Shown one piece after another: positions 16,514 through 25,424 of a DNA stretch of 28,867 bases. Position 1 is the first letter of the stretch. Every line of letters begins with the position of its first letter. The translations under genes and the position numbers were made by a program. The stretch is from assembly GCA_012974475.1 (NCBI GenBank), contig JAAXQD010000193.1, positions 1-28,867 of the forward strand, read 5' to 3'. This stretch comes from Desulfobacterales bacterium (GTDB taxonomy: Bacteria > Desulfobacterota > Desulfobacteria > Desulfobacterales > UBA11574). A model generated the notes under the pieces. It saw only the letters and a program-made list of their open reading frames with translations, had not been told where the DNA came from and made no database searches.

Positions 16514-17311
16514 ATGCAAGAACAAGTGAGAGAGTGGCTTGAACAAGGAAAAGTGGACATCTTCTTGGGATATAAAAAAATTCAGGGACACCCCTTGCCC
16601 CATTGCTTTACCCGGGACAATCTGGATGAAACCGACGATTTGATCGTCGGCAACGCCCGGTATTCTTTGGAAAAAATGGCCACAAAAATCGCTACCGAAC
16701 ATAAGGAACTAAAAATAGGACTTTTGGTGCGAGATTGCAATCAGAGAGCTTTGAATGTTCTTTATGTTTGGAATCAGTTGAGACCGGACAATATAGAGAC
16801 AATCAGTGTCAATTGCTGTCCCTCCAAACTCAAGGAGCATGGGGATTGTTCCTACCTCGAGCCTGAAAAGGCAGCGCCTTTGAAAATGATGATCGGTATA
16901 GACAATAACATGGATGTTAAAGCGGCTGAGGAATTCGGCCAGGAAGACCGATATAAACGGTGGATGTATGAGTTACAGAAATGCCTCAAATGTTACGGAT
17001 GCCGTGATATCTGTCCGGTTTGTTTTTGCAAGGAATGTAGTCTTGAGCATACGGACTTGATCGCCACCGGCAGTGTTCCTCCGGAAGTTCCGATTTTCCA
17101 TCTGGTTCGGGCGGTTCATATGGGGGGGCGTTGTATCGACTGCGGTCTGTGCGAGGACGCCTGCCCGGTAGACATTCCTTTGCGTTTGCTCTATCGAAAA
17201 GTCAACGATATCGTGTCCGATGTATTTGATTATAAAACTGGAACCAGCGTAGACCAGTCACCGTTTAATATGCTGGGAGAAGAAGTCACGCTGGAACCGA
17301 AACCAATCTAA
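16514..17311 (+). CDS. FdhB/FrhB-like iron-sulfur electron-transfer subunit (265 aa)
   Basis: The N-terminal half (MQEQVREWLEQGKVDIFLGY, then LLVRDCNQRALNVLY and ISVNCCPSKLKEHGDC) resembles the FrhB/FdhB-type beta-subunit fold. The C-terminal half has two cysteine groups: C157, C160, C163, C167, with extra C170, C172 and C175; and C207, C210, C213, C217. This suggests two [4Fe-4S] clusters, one with additional ligands. It lies between MvhD and FdhA, so it probably carries electrons from FdhA to the MvhD/HdrA part. The start at 16514 is preferred over the ATG at 16487, which lies within mvhD, because GGGAGG is placed 5 nt upstream. The family match is less certain than for its neighbours. Confidence 0.75.
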   Translation: MQEQVREWLEQGKVDIFLGYKKIQGHPLPHCFTRDNLDETDDLIVGNARYSLEKMATKIATEHKELKIGLLVRDCNQRALNVLYVWNQLRPDNIETISVNCCPSKLKEHGDCSYLEPEKAAPLKMMIGIDNNMDVKAAEEFGQEDRYKRWMYELQKCLKCYGCRDICPVCFCKECSLEHTDLIATGSVPPEVPIFHLVRAVHMGGRCIDCGLCEDACPVDIPLRLLYRKVNDIVSDVFDYKTGTSVDQSPFNMLGEEVTLEPKPI

Positions 17312-17390
17312 GGATTGAAATTTAAAAATTGAAAAAGACAGTTGTCAACATTCAATGAAAAATCTCTAAATAAGACAAGGAGCGATAAGT

Positions 17391-19427
17391 ATGGATTTTA
17401 AAATCATTCCTTCAGTATGTTCATATTGTGGTACCGGTTGCGGTGTTCTTTTCCAGGTGATGGACGGCCGGCTTGTGGACACCCTGCCCATGAAAACCCA
17501 CCCGGTTAATGAGGGCAAATTGTGCATCAAGGGCTGGAATCTCCACGAACATGTGGTCAGCGACAAGCGCTTGACGTCACCCATGCTAAAGAAAAACGGC
17601 CATTTGCAGGAAGCCTCCTGGGATGACGCCATCCAGACCGCCGTCGAAAAACTAAAGGCCATTATTGAGGCCCACGGCCCGGACAGCGTCGGTGTACTTG
17701 CCTCGGCTAAAATTACCAATGAAGAAAATTACCTGGTTCAAAAATTTGCCAGAGCAGTGATCGGGACCAATAATGTGGATCACTGCGCTCGGCTCTGACA
17801 TTCTTCCACTGTGGTCGGTCTGGCCGCAGCATTTGGAAGTGGAGCCATGACCAATTCCATCGCCGAAATTGAGGATTCGGCCTGTATCTTTATCACGGGT
17901 TCGAACACATCTGCGTGTCATCCGCTCATTGCCCGGCGTGTCTTCAGGGCCAAGGAAAAAGGGGCCAAGTTGATTGTGGCCGATCCCAGAAATATCCAGC
18001 TGTCCCGTTTTGCAGATGTTGCCGTTACCCAGAGACTCGGGAGTGATGTCGCAATGCTCAACGGCCTGATGCATATCATTCTTAAAAATGACTGGCATGA
18101 CAAACGCTATATCGAGGAAAGGTGCGAAGAATTCGACGCCTTCAGAGCGGTTGTCGAAACCTATACGCCGGACAAGGTCGAAGCCATCACCGATATTGCT
18201 CAGGCGGACCTGGAGAAAATGGCCGAACTGTATGCCACCAACTCACCGGCTTCAATTCTCTATGCCATGGGAATTACACAGCATACCACCGGTGTGGATA
18301 ATGTCAAAAGCATCTGTAATCTGGCCATGCTTTGTGGGAATGTTGGTGTAAAAAGCGGCGGTGTGAATCCTCTAAGAGGTCAGAACAATGTCCAGGGTGC
18401 CTGTGATATGGGGGGATTACCCAATGTGTTTCCTGCCTATCAGCCGGTGACGGTTGAGGCCAACAATGAAAAATTTGCCAAAGCCTGGGGCAAAGCGCTG
18501 CCCGGCAAGATCGGCTACACTATCACCGATATGGTGCGGGCCATGATCGACGGCAAACTCAAAGCGCTGTATGTGGTCGGCGAGAACCCGATGCTGAGCG
18601 ATCCCGATCAACACCACCTTGTCAAGGCTCTGGAAAAACTTGACCTGCTGATTTGTCAGGACATTTTTTTCACCGAAACCGCAGAAAAAGCGGATGTGGT
18701 TTTTGCTGCGGTGTCGGTGGCCGAAAAGGACGGGACATATACCAATACCGAACGACGCTGTATGAAGGTGAATAAAGCCATTGATCCCATCGGAAATACA
18801 CTGGACGACTGGCAAATCATCTCCAAACTGTCCACCGCCATGGGCTACGAGATGAATTATGCAGATCCAGAAGCCATCTTCAAGGAAATAACTACCGTAA
18901 CCCCGAGTTACGCCGGCATGACGTATGGCAGGATGGGACTGAACGGATTGCAGTGGCCTTGCCCGAACACAGAACATCCGGGAACCCAGTTTTTACATGC
19001 CGCTCAATTTACCAGAGGTAAAGGCCTGTTTCATGCCATCGAGTATCTCGATCCGGCCGAGATGCCCGACGGTGAATATCCCTACTTTCTTACCACCGGC
19101 CGAATGTTCGCCCATTATCATACCGGTACGATGACCCGAGCTTCTGAGCATCTTGATGCCGAGCAAAAAACCGGATATGTAGAAATTCATCCTGAAGATG
19201 CCGCGAACCTGTCGGTGAACGACGGGGACACTGTCAAGCTGGCCACCCGCAGGGGAGAAATTGAGGTGCCGGCCAGGATAAGCAACAAGGTAAAGCCAGG
19301 TCTGTTGTTTGTACCGTTTCATTTTGCCGAAAATTCGGCCAATATTTTAACGAATTCGGCTTTTGATCCTGTTGCCAAAATCCCCGAGTATAAAGTTTGT
19401 GCGGCAAAAATCGAAAAAGCGGCCTAA
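17391..19427 (+). CDS. fdhA: Selenocysteine formate dehydrogenase catalytic subunit (678 aa, Sec136 at UGA 17796-17798)
   Basis: FdhA oxidises formate to CO2, or the reverse, at a molybdenum or tungsten bis-pterin centre. The N-terminus has the [4Fe-4S] motif CSYCGTGCG and KLCIKGW. The Sec site reads NNVDHCARL-Sec-HSSTVVGLAAAFGSGAM, matching E. coli FdhF, including the His after Sec. Later come the pterin-binding segments GSNTSACHP, RGQNNVQGACDMG and ENPMLSDPD, and a C-terminal molydopterin-dinucleotide-binding domain (LTTGRMFAHYHTGTMTR). There is no Tat signal peptide, so it is cytoplasmic. Length is that of the short FdhF-like class. AAGGAG lies 8 nt before the ATG. It is the last gene of the operon, 79 nt after the iron-sulfur protein. 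Confidence 0.96.
17809..17829 (+). promoter_or_regulatory. bSECIS hairpin of fdhA
   Basis: CTGTGGTC pairs with GGCCGCAG (eight pairs, two G-U) around the loop GGTCT, 10 nt after the UGA. Spacing and the GGUCU loop closely resemble the well-studied E. coli fdhF element. Confidence 0.8.
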
Positions 19428-19452
19428 TTTCAGCGGACAGTTTGTTTTTTAA

Positions 19453-19493
19453 AAAAGGCCTTTGAAAAATTAACCATTTTTCAAAGGCCTTTT
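19453..19493. terminator. Bidirectional terminator between fdhA and the formyltransferase-like gene
   Basis: A perfect 17-bp stem, AAAAGGCCTTTGAAAAA with its complement, encloses the 7-nt loop TTAACCA. It has an A-run and a T-run on either side, so it can end transcription from both converging genes. Confidence 0.9.
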
Positions 19494-19510
19494 AAATTTG
19501 AAAGCAGGTA

Positions 19511-20431
19511 TTATGTGTCGAACGTGTCTCCGGCTTTTAATCCCTTTTCAGCGGCAAATTCAGCAGCCGCCATTTTTCCGCCTTTTACCGGCCTGACTTT
19601 GCCCACAATGAGTCTTCCCCCTGAAAGGGCGATATGAATCCCTTTATCGTCAACATTCAATATGGTTCCCGGAGCATCAACTACGGTTTCCTCAATTCGT
19701 TTCGCGCCGTAAAAACGAACCTTTTCACCTCCTAACACTGCAAAAGCGCCGGGTTGAGGATCACAGCCGCGAACCAGGTTGTAAAGCTCATCTGCCGGCT
19801 TGTTCCAATCGATACCCGCCACCTTGTCATCGCAAGGGGGTTCGTAGGTGGCGCCGACTTCGTCCTGAAGGATTTTGGGTGCATTGCCTGCCTTTATGAG
19901 GTCGATGGATTCTAATATGGCATCAACGCCCATGGGGAAGAGGTGGTTGAAATAGAGCGAACCGGTGGTGTCATCCGGACCGATGGCGATTTCCTTTTGA
20001 AGAAGAATGGGCCCTGTATCGATACCGCCGTCCGGCCAGAAGATGTTCAGCCCGGTTTTGCTGTCTCCCATGATTACGGCCCAGTTTATGGCACTGGCGC
20101 CGCGATGGCGCGGTAACAGTGACGGATGATAATTGATGGTGCCGTGGGTGGGGACTTCAAAAAAGCGCGCCGGGATAATATCCGTGACAAACGCCATTAC
20201 GGTAAGGTCCGGTTTGAGTTCATTGTACTCGGAAAAAACCCGATCATCTTTGTAGGTTGTTGGCTGGAAGACGTCGATGCCTTTGGATACAGCCGCATCT
20301 TTGAGTGGATCCATCCGCCCGCCTGGTCTGTCCGTCGGTGCATACACCGCCACAACGTTCTCGTTTCGGTCCATCAACTTTTCCAGTACGTTTGCTCCAA
20401 ACGCCGCCTGTCCTATCAATAGGATACGCAT
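19511..20431 (-). CDS. 10-formyl-THF hydrolase/formyltransferase-like protein (306 aa)
   Basis: This belongs to the formyltransferase family and most resembles the N-terminal hydrolase domain of 10-formyltetrahydrofolate dehydrogenase rather than a typical Fmt. The catalytic triad is visible as N100 and H102 in INYHPSLLPRHRGASAINW and D138 in FWPDGGIDTGPILLQ. The C-terminal half (ATYEPP, DWNKPADELYNLVRG) also follows that family. The aldehyde dehydrogenase domain of the eukaryotic enzyme is absent. It may release formate from 10-formyl-THF or transfer the formyl group to an unknown acceptor. GGGAGG precedes the ATG. It converges on the formate dehydrogenase operon, which suggests but does not prove a metabolic link. 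The DJ-1 gene lies 93 bp upstream on the same strand. Confidence 0.88.
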   Translation of the reverse strand: MRILLIGQAAFGANVLEKLMDRNENVVAVYAPTDRPGGRMDPLKDAAVSKGIDVFQPTTYKDDRVFSEYNELKPDLTVMAFVTDIIPARFFEVPTHGTINYHPSLLPRHRGASAINWAVIMGDSKTGLNIFWPDGGIDTGPILLQKEIAIGPDDTTGSLYFNHLFPMGVDAILESIDLIKAGNAPKILQDEVGATYEPPCDDKVAGIDWNKPADELYNLVRGCDPQPGAFAVLGGEKVRFYGAKRIEETVVDAPGTILNVDDKGIHIALSGGRLIVGKVRPVKGGKMAAAEFAAEKGLKAGDTFDT

Positions 20432-20524
20432 ATTTTACCTCCCGAGGTTAATGGGTTGGACAATTTTTTCGATTCTAAAAAAATGAGTTTTGTCAGTAAA
20501 ACGTTGAAGTGTTGATGCAATTGT

Positions 20525-21043
20525 TTATTTGAGAGCGGCGATAATGGCCCGCATAAAATCCGGAAGGTCATCCGGCGTCCGGCTGGTGATGAGGTTGCCA
20601 TCCACGACCACCGCTTCATCCATCCACAGGGCTCCGGCATGAACCATATCATCCTTTATGGCGAAAAAAGAGGTTGCTTTGCGGCCATCGAGTATATTGG
20701 CCGAAGACAGCATCCAACCGGCATGGCAAATGGCGGCAACGACCTTGCCGGCATCGAACAGGTCCTTTACGATACGGACCATGGCCGGAAAGCGGCGCAT
20801 CATATCCGGCGCGTAACCGCCGGGAATTATGACCCCGTCATAGTCTTCGGCAGATACCGCATCCGCGCTGATATCCGGCCGGACCTGTGTGGCGGGTTTG
20901 CCGGTAAATTCGTCGGTTCTGCCGGAACCCACCACTGTCACCTGGGCGCCTGCCTCTTTCAGCCGGTAGTAGGGATACCAGAATTCAAAAACATTAAACA
21001 TCTCTTCCACCAAGATGATGACCTTTTTTCCTTCGAGTTCCAT
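20525..21043 (-). CDS. DJ-1/PfpI family protein (172 aa)
   Basis: This is a class-I glutamine-amidotransferase-like fold. The nucleophile is C106 in VVAAICHAGWML, with H107 beside it and a conserved acidic residue near E13/E14 (LVEEMFNVFEFWYP). GGYAPDMMRRFP and the C-terminal SRTPDDLPDFMRA also match the PfpI/YhbO group. Members are described as proteases, chaperones or deglycases, and the precise activity is debated. The ATG at 21043 is chosen because AAGGAGGAGATC directly precedes it; the longer frame to 21112 has no ribosome site or family-like residues. It may be co-transcribed with the downstream formyltransferase-like gene. Confidence 0.9.
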   Translation of the reverse strand: MELEGKKVIILVEEMFNVFEFWYPYYRLKEAGAQVTVVGSGRTDEFTGKPATQVRPDISADAVSAEDYDGVIIPGGYAPDMMRRFPAMVRIVKDLFDAGKVVAAICHAGWMLSSANILDGRKATSFFAIKDDMVHAGALWMDEAVVVDGNLITSRTPDDLPDFMRAIIAALK

Positions 21044-21229
21044 GATCTCCTCCTTATATTTGCGAAATTCTTTCGACTTTAACGGCCATATCGTGGCAGC
21101 TCTCCGAAACACACTTATGGATTCATTTTACCATAACATCAGATGATTATTCCTGCAATGAAAGAAAAGAGGCCGTGGATCGACAAAACCTGGAGTAGAC
21201 AGAAAGTGGGATTTTATATGCCAAGACAT

Positions 21230-21261
21230 AATAAGCTCGCTATCGAAATAACGAGCTTATT
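21230..21261 (-). terminator. Terminator after tRNA-Val/tRNA-Asp
   Basis: AATAAGCTCGTTAT pairs with ATAGCGAGCTTATT around a TTCG tetraloop when read on the minus strand. It lies 8 nt beyond the 3' end of tRNA-Asp. Confidence 0.75.
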
Positions 21262-21268
21262 AAATAGG

Positions 21269-21346
21269 TGGCGGGAGTGACGAGACTTGAACTCGCGGCC
21301 TCCGGCTTGACAGGCCGGCGCTCTAACCAATCTGAGCTACACCCCC
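21269..21346 (-). tRNA. tRNA-Asp (anticodon GUC)
   Basis: A cloverleaf can be drawn with acceptor GGGGGTG/CACTCCC, a D-arm, an anticodon arm CCGGC-CTGTCAA-GCCGG giving anticodon GUC, a T-arm with GTTCAAG, and an encoded CCA end. It lies 74 bp downstream of tRNA-Val and probably shares its transcript. Confidence 0.95.
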
Positions 21347-21420
21347 GGTACAATTTATGATTTAAGATTGACTATTGAAGATGGACTCGTGTTTGTTCAA
21401 TTTCCAACAGTCAATCGAAA

Positions 21421-21496
21421 TGGTAGGCGGAACAGGGCTTGAACCTGTGACCCTCGGCTTGTAAGGCCGATGCTCTCCCAGCTGAGCTACCCGCCC
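21421..21496 (-). tRNA. tRNA-Val (anticodon UAC)
   Basis: The cloverleaf has acceptor GGGCGGG/TCCGCCT, D-loop AGCTGGGAGAGC, anticodon arm TCGGC-CTTACAA-GCCGA giving anticodon UAC, T-loop GTTCAAG and an encoded CCA end. Confidence 0.95.
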
Positions 21497-21594
21497 GTAT
21501 TTTTTTCACGGCTTGTAGGGTCTTCTTGAAAAAAAATACTGCTAACAATTAAATAACATTAAGTCAAGGCTAAATTGACAACAGCGTCAAAAGA

Positions 21595-21611
21595 CTTTTA
21601 CGATGTAAAAG
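21595..21611. other. Small perfect hairpin downstream of lon
   Basis: CTTTTAC and GTAAAAG enclose GAT. It lies about 96 bp past the lon stop codon and upstream of tRNA-Val on the same strand. On the minus strand a TCTTTTG stretch follows, so it could be a weak terminator for lon. Confidence 0.3.
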
Positions 21612-21706
21612 GCGAATCTTGCAGGAAATGTTGTTTTTTCCCTGACAGGCGAATTCAAATTATACAGTCGTTTCGCTGTTCTGGCAGGAAGGAAATTTCC
21701 ATACGA

Positions 21707-24148
21707 TTAAATCAAGGCGGATCGCTGATCCTTATCAATGTCTTCGGTCATCATTTCAAATGGTATGTCATGTTTCTTGAAAAGCGTGTCTCCCTCTTCC
21801 AGAATCAAAGCATGGGGCAGAACTTCATCCATATGCTCCACCAAAACGATTTCAATCGCTTTTAAAACTGTCGCGGGGATATCTTTTAAATCCTTTTCAT
21901 TTTCTTTGGGAATGATGATCTTTTTGACGCCGCCTCTGTGGGCGGCCAGAATTTTTTCTTTTAACCCGCCGATGGTCAGAACACGACCCCGGAGTGTAAT
22001 TTCACCGGTCATGGCAATATCATGGTGAACAGGCCGTTTGGTTAAAGCCGATACCAGTGAGGTGCAAATTGAAATCCCTGCAGAAGGGCCGTCCTTTGGA
22101 ATAGCGCCTTCGGGTATATGGATGTGAATATCGTTCTTTTTGTAGAAATTCAAATCGATGGCAAGAATCTCGGCGCGTGAACGAACATAGCTAACGGCTG
22201 CCTGGGCAGATTCTTTCATTACATCCCCAAGTTTGCCGGTCATGGTCAGCTTTCCCTTTCCGGTCATGATCAGCGTTTCGATGCAAAGCAATTCGCCGCC
22301 CACCTGGGTCCAAGCAAGTCCGGTAACCGTGCCGACTTGGTCTTCTTGCTCTATCTGCAGCTGCTTGAATCGAGGCGGTCCCAGATATTTCTGAATCGAT
22401 GTGGCCGTTATCTTGAAGGTGTTTGCCGCTTTATTTTTCAGAACTTCACGTGCGATTTTACGACAAATGGAAGAGATCTCCCGCTCGAGATTCCTCACCC
22501 CTGATTCCCGGGTATACCGGCGAACGATGGTAAGGACCGCATTTTTTGAAAATTGCACATTTTTCCCTTCCAGCCCGTTCATTTTAATCTGCTTGGATAT
22601 GAGGAAGTCTTTGGCAATATGATATTTTTCATATTCAGCATAGCCGGGAAGGCGTATAATTTCCATCCGGTCCTGTAATGGAAGGGGAATCTCCGGCAGT
22701 GTATTGGCGGTGGTAATAAAGAGGATGTCTGAAAGGTCGTAATCCACATCCAGATAATGGTCGTTGAAGCTGTAATTTTGTTCGGGATCGAGCACTTCTA
22801 AAAGGGCGGCTGAAGGATCTCCCCGGAAATCCATACTCATTTTGTCAACTTCATCCAGACAAAATACCGGATTGTTGACGCCGACTTTTTTCAGGGATTG
22901 GATGATTTTTCCCGGCATTGCACCGATATATGTGCGACGGTGCCCGCGAATTTCAGCTTCGTCCCTGACGCCGCCCAATGAAAGACGGACAAATTTTCTT
23001 CCCGTGGATCTGGCAACCGATTTGGCCAAAGACGTCTTTCCCACACCGGGCGGACCGATGAAACAGAGTATTGGACCCCGAATTTTTTTGACCAGGCATT
23101 GAACGGCCAGATATTCCAGTATGCGCTCCTTTGGTTTTTTCAACCCATAATGATCTTCTTCGAGAATTTTATCAGCTTCTTCAATATCCTGGCGAACTTT
23201 CTTCCGGTCGAACCATGGAAGACTGATCAACCAGTCGATATAGCCCCGCACCACCGTCGCTTCAGCCGACATAGGCGTCATCATCTTCAGTTTTTTAAAC
23301 TCCTGCCGAACCTTTCCCGCGGCTTCCTTGGACATCCTTTTTCGCTTGATTCGCTTTTCAAGCTCCTTAAGCTCGTCGGAGTGATCGTCCTCTGAACCGA
23401 TCTCCTTCTTGATGGCCCGCATCTGTTCGTTTAGATAATAATTTTTTTGCGTCTTTTCCATCTGTTCCTTGACGCGGCTTTTTATCCGTTCGTCCATTCT
23501 GAAGATGTCGATCTCCATCTTTATCAAGCTCAGAAGGAGAGAGAGCCGTTTATCCAAGGAGATTGTTTCCAGCAATTCCTGTTTGTCTGCGATTTTAAAC
23601 GAGAAATGTGCAGCCACTGTGTCAACCAGCTTTGAGGGATCTGAGATGCTGCCGACACTTTTTACAAGATCTTTGGAAATGTTCTTGTTTATTTTGGCAT
23701 ACTGATCGAAACTTTTATTGATGGACCTGACCAGGGCTTCACTCTCGGCAGGGGATATTTCAGTTTCGGCAACCGGCGTTATCTCTACCTGGAAATAGTC
23801 CTTGTGTTTCACGAATCGAGTGATGGAAGCTCGGGTTTTACCCTCGATCAGAGCCTTTACCGTGCCATCCGGAAGCTTCAGAAGCTGAAGCACGTTTGCA
23901 ATGGTTCCCATATGATTGATGTCTTTTTCATCGGGATTGTCGATGTTTGCTCTTCTTTGAGTGGCAAGAAAAATCCGCTTGTCCTTGCTCATTGCTTCTG
24001 ACAGGGCATTCACGGATTTTGAACGTCCTACAAAAAGCGGTGCCACCATGTGGGGGAAAACAACGATATCCCTCAGCGCGAGAAGCGGAAGCACCGGCTT
24101 TGGTGCCTCTGGGTCATCCTCCTTGAATAATTTCGGCAAGTTAATCAT
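21707..24148 (-). CDS. lon: ATP-dependent protease Lon (813 aa)
   Basis: Lon is a cytoplasmic AAA+ serine protease that degrades misfolded and regulatory proteins. The order is the N-terminal substrate-binding domain (beginning PVLPLLALRDIVVFPHMVAPLFVGR), a helical region, an AAA+ module with Walker A GPPGVGKTS and Walker B VFCLDEVDK, and the C-terminal protease domain. The catalytic dyad is S689 in DGPSAG and K732 in GGLKEKILAAHRGG. Length and layout are normal for bacterial LonA, with a short acidic tail. It lies 21 bp after clpX and is the last gene of the tig-clpP-clpX-lon cluster. Confidence 0.98.
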   Translation of the reverse strand: MINLPKLFKEDDPEAPKPVLPLLALRDIVVFPHMVAPLFVGRSKSVNALSEAMSKDKRIFLATQRRANIDNPDEKDINHMGTIANVLQLLKLPDGTVKALIEGKTRASITRFVKHKDYFQVEITPVAETEISPAESEALVRSINKSFDQYAKINKNISKDLVKSVGSISDPSKLVDTVAAHFSFKIADKQELLETISLDKRLSLLLSLIKMEIDIFRMDERIKSRVKEQMEKTQKNYYLNEQMRAIKKEIGSEDDHSDELKELEKRIKRKRMSKEAAGKVRQEFKKLKMMTPMSAEATVVRGYIDWLISLPWFDRKKVRQDIEEADKILEEDHYGLKKPKERILEYLAVQCLVKKIRGPILCFIGPPGVGKTSLAKSVARSTGRKFVRLSLGGVRDEAEIRGHRRTYIGAMPGKIIQSLKKVGVNNPVFCLDEVDKMSMDFRGDPSAALLEVLDPEQNYSFNDHYLDVDYDLSDILFITTANTLPEIPLPLQDRMEIIRLPGYAEYEKYHIAKDFLISKQIKMNGLEGKNVQFSKNAVLTIVRRYTRESGVRNLEREISSICRKIAREVLKNKAANTFKITATSIQKYLGPPRFKQLQIEQEDQVGTVTGLAWTQVGGELLCIETLIMTGKGKLTMTGKLGDVMKESAQAAVSYVRSRAEILAIDLNFYKKNDIHIHIPEGAIPKDGPSAGISICTSLVSALTKRPVHHDIAMTGEITLRGRVLTIGGLKEKILAAHRGGVKKIIIPKENEKDLKDIPATVLKAIEIVLVEHMDEVLPHALILEEGDTLFKKHDIPFEMMTEDIDKDQRSALI

Positions 24149-24169
24149 AATAATCTATTATACTCCTAA

Positions 24170-25423
24170 TTACCTGTCTTGCACTTGTTTTTTGGGCTGT
24201 TCAAGCAAGAGAATCGGATCTTCCTGATTGATCACCGTATCCTCTCCGATGACACATTCCTTGACGTTTTCCATGGAAGGGATTTCATACATAATATCGA
24301 TCATGCATTTCTCCAGGATGGCCCGAAGCCCCCTGGCACCGGATTTCCGTTTCATGGCTTCTCTGGCAATGGCTGCATAGGCGCTGTCGGTTAACCTCAG
24401 ATTCACCCCTTCCATCTCCATAAGTTTTTTAAATTGTTTGATCAGGGCATTCTTCGGCTCTTTCAGAATTCTTATCAAAGCAGACTCATTGAGTTCACCC
24501 AGAGTTGCAATAACCGGAAGACGACCCAGAAATTCTGGAATCAAACCATACTTGATCAGGTCTTCGGGTTGAAGCGTCTTAAGGGTTTCACCGATATTTC
24601 TTTCTTCCTGTTTTATAATTTTGGCGCCAAATCCCATCACTTTAGAGCCGAGACGTCTCTGGATGATCTGCTCGAGCCCGGTAAAGGTTCCGCCACAAAT
24701 AAAGAGTATATTGGAAGTGTCCACTTTGACGAAATCCTGTTGAGGATGCTTCCGCCCCCCTTTTGGGGGCACACTGGCGGTGGTCCCTTCAATGATTTTC
24801 AATAATGCCTGCTGAACCCCTTCTCCCGAAACGTCCCGAGTGATGGATGGGTTGTCGGACTTGCGGGCTATTTTGTCAATTTCGTCAATGTAAACGATAC
24901 CTCGCCCGGTCTTTTCTACATCGTAATCTGCATTCTGAAGCAGGGAAAGGATGATATTTTCCACATCCTCGCCCACATAGCCGGCTTCTGTAAGGCTTGT
25001 TGCATCAGCGATGGTAAAGGGTACATTCAGAAATCTGGCAAGGGTTTGTGCCAGCAACGTTTTCCCGCACCCGGTCGGTCCAATGAGAAGAATATTGCTT
25101 TTCTGGAGCTCCACATCGCCTGTTTTTAACGAAGAATTAAGACGTTTGTAGTGATTGTAAACCGCAACAGCGAGGATTTTTTTCGCCGCGTCCTGCTCGA
25201 TGACATAATCGTCCAGCATCGCTTTGATCTCTTTGGGAATGAGGAGCCCCTCCATATCTTCGGTGTCTTTTTCTTGTTCCTCTTCTATAATCTCGCTGCA
25301 TAGCTGTATGCATTCATCGCAAATATAGACTGCGGGGCCGGCAATCAATTTTTGAACCTCTTTCTGATTCTTTCCGCAGAATGAACAGAAAAGGTTATCG
25401 TTTGTATCCCCTTTTTTGGACAT
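24170..25423 (-). CDS. clpX: ATP-dependent Clp protease ATP-binding subunit ClpX (417 aa)
   Basis: ClpX is the unfoldase that recognises tagged substrates and feeds them to ClpP. The N-terminal zinc-binding domain has CSFCGKNQKEV and YICDECIQLC. The AAA+ module has Walker A GPTGCGKTLLAQTLA, Walker B IVYIDEIDKIA and the pore-loop segment GYVGEDVE. An IGF-type loop for ClpP docking appears as VMGFGAKI. The ATG at 25423 is preferred over the upstream in-frame ATG at 25438, which lies inside clpP. The GGAG ribosome site is within the last codons of clpP, and only 1 nt separates the two genes, so they are translationally coupled. Confidence 0.98.
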   Translation of the reverse strand: MSKKGDTNDNLFCSFCGKNQKEVQKLIAGPAVYICDECIQLCSEIIEEEQEKDTEDMEGLLIPKEIKAMLDDYVIEQDAAKKILAVAVYNHYKRLNSSLKTGDVELQKSNILLIGPTGCGKTLLAQTLARFLNVPFTIADATSLTEAGYVGEDVENIILSLLQNADYDVEKTGRGIVYIDEIDKIARKSDNPSITRDVSGEGVQQALLKIIEGTTASVPPKGGRKHPQQDFVKVDTSNILFICGGTFTGLEQIIQRRLGSKVMGFGAKIIKQEERNIGETLKTLQPEDLIKYGLIPEFLGRLPVIATLGELNESALIRILKEPKNALIKQFKKLMEMEGVNLRLTDSAYAAIAREAMKRKSGARGLRAILEKCMIDIMYEIPSMENVKECVIGEDTVINQEDPILLLEQPKKQVQDR

Positions 25424-25424
25424 G

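Noticed and set aside
17391..17798. FdhA as two genes split by a stop at 17796
   Set aside because: The UGA is at the universal Sec site of formate dehydrogenases and is followed by an fdhF-like hairpin and continuous family sequence.
21575..21865. 96-codon plus-strand frame overlapping the 3' end of lon
   Set aside because: Most of it is antisense to lon and the rest lies in an AT-rich spacer; no family features.
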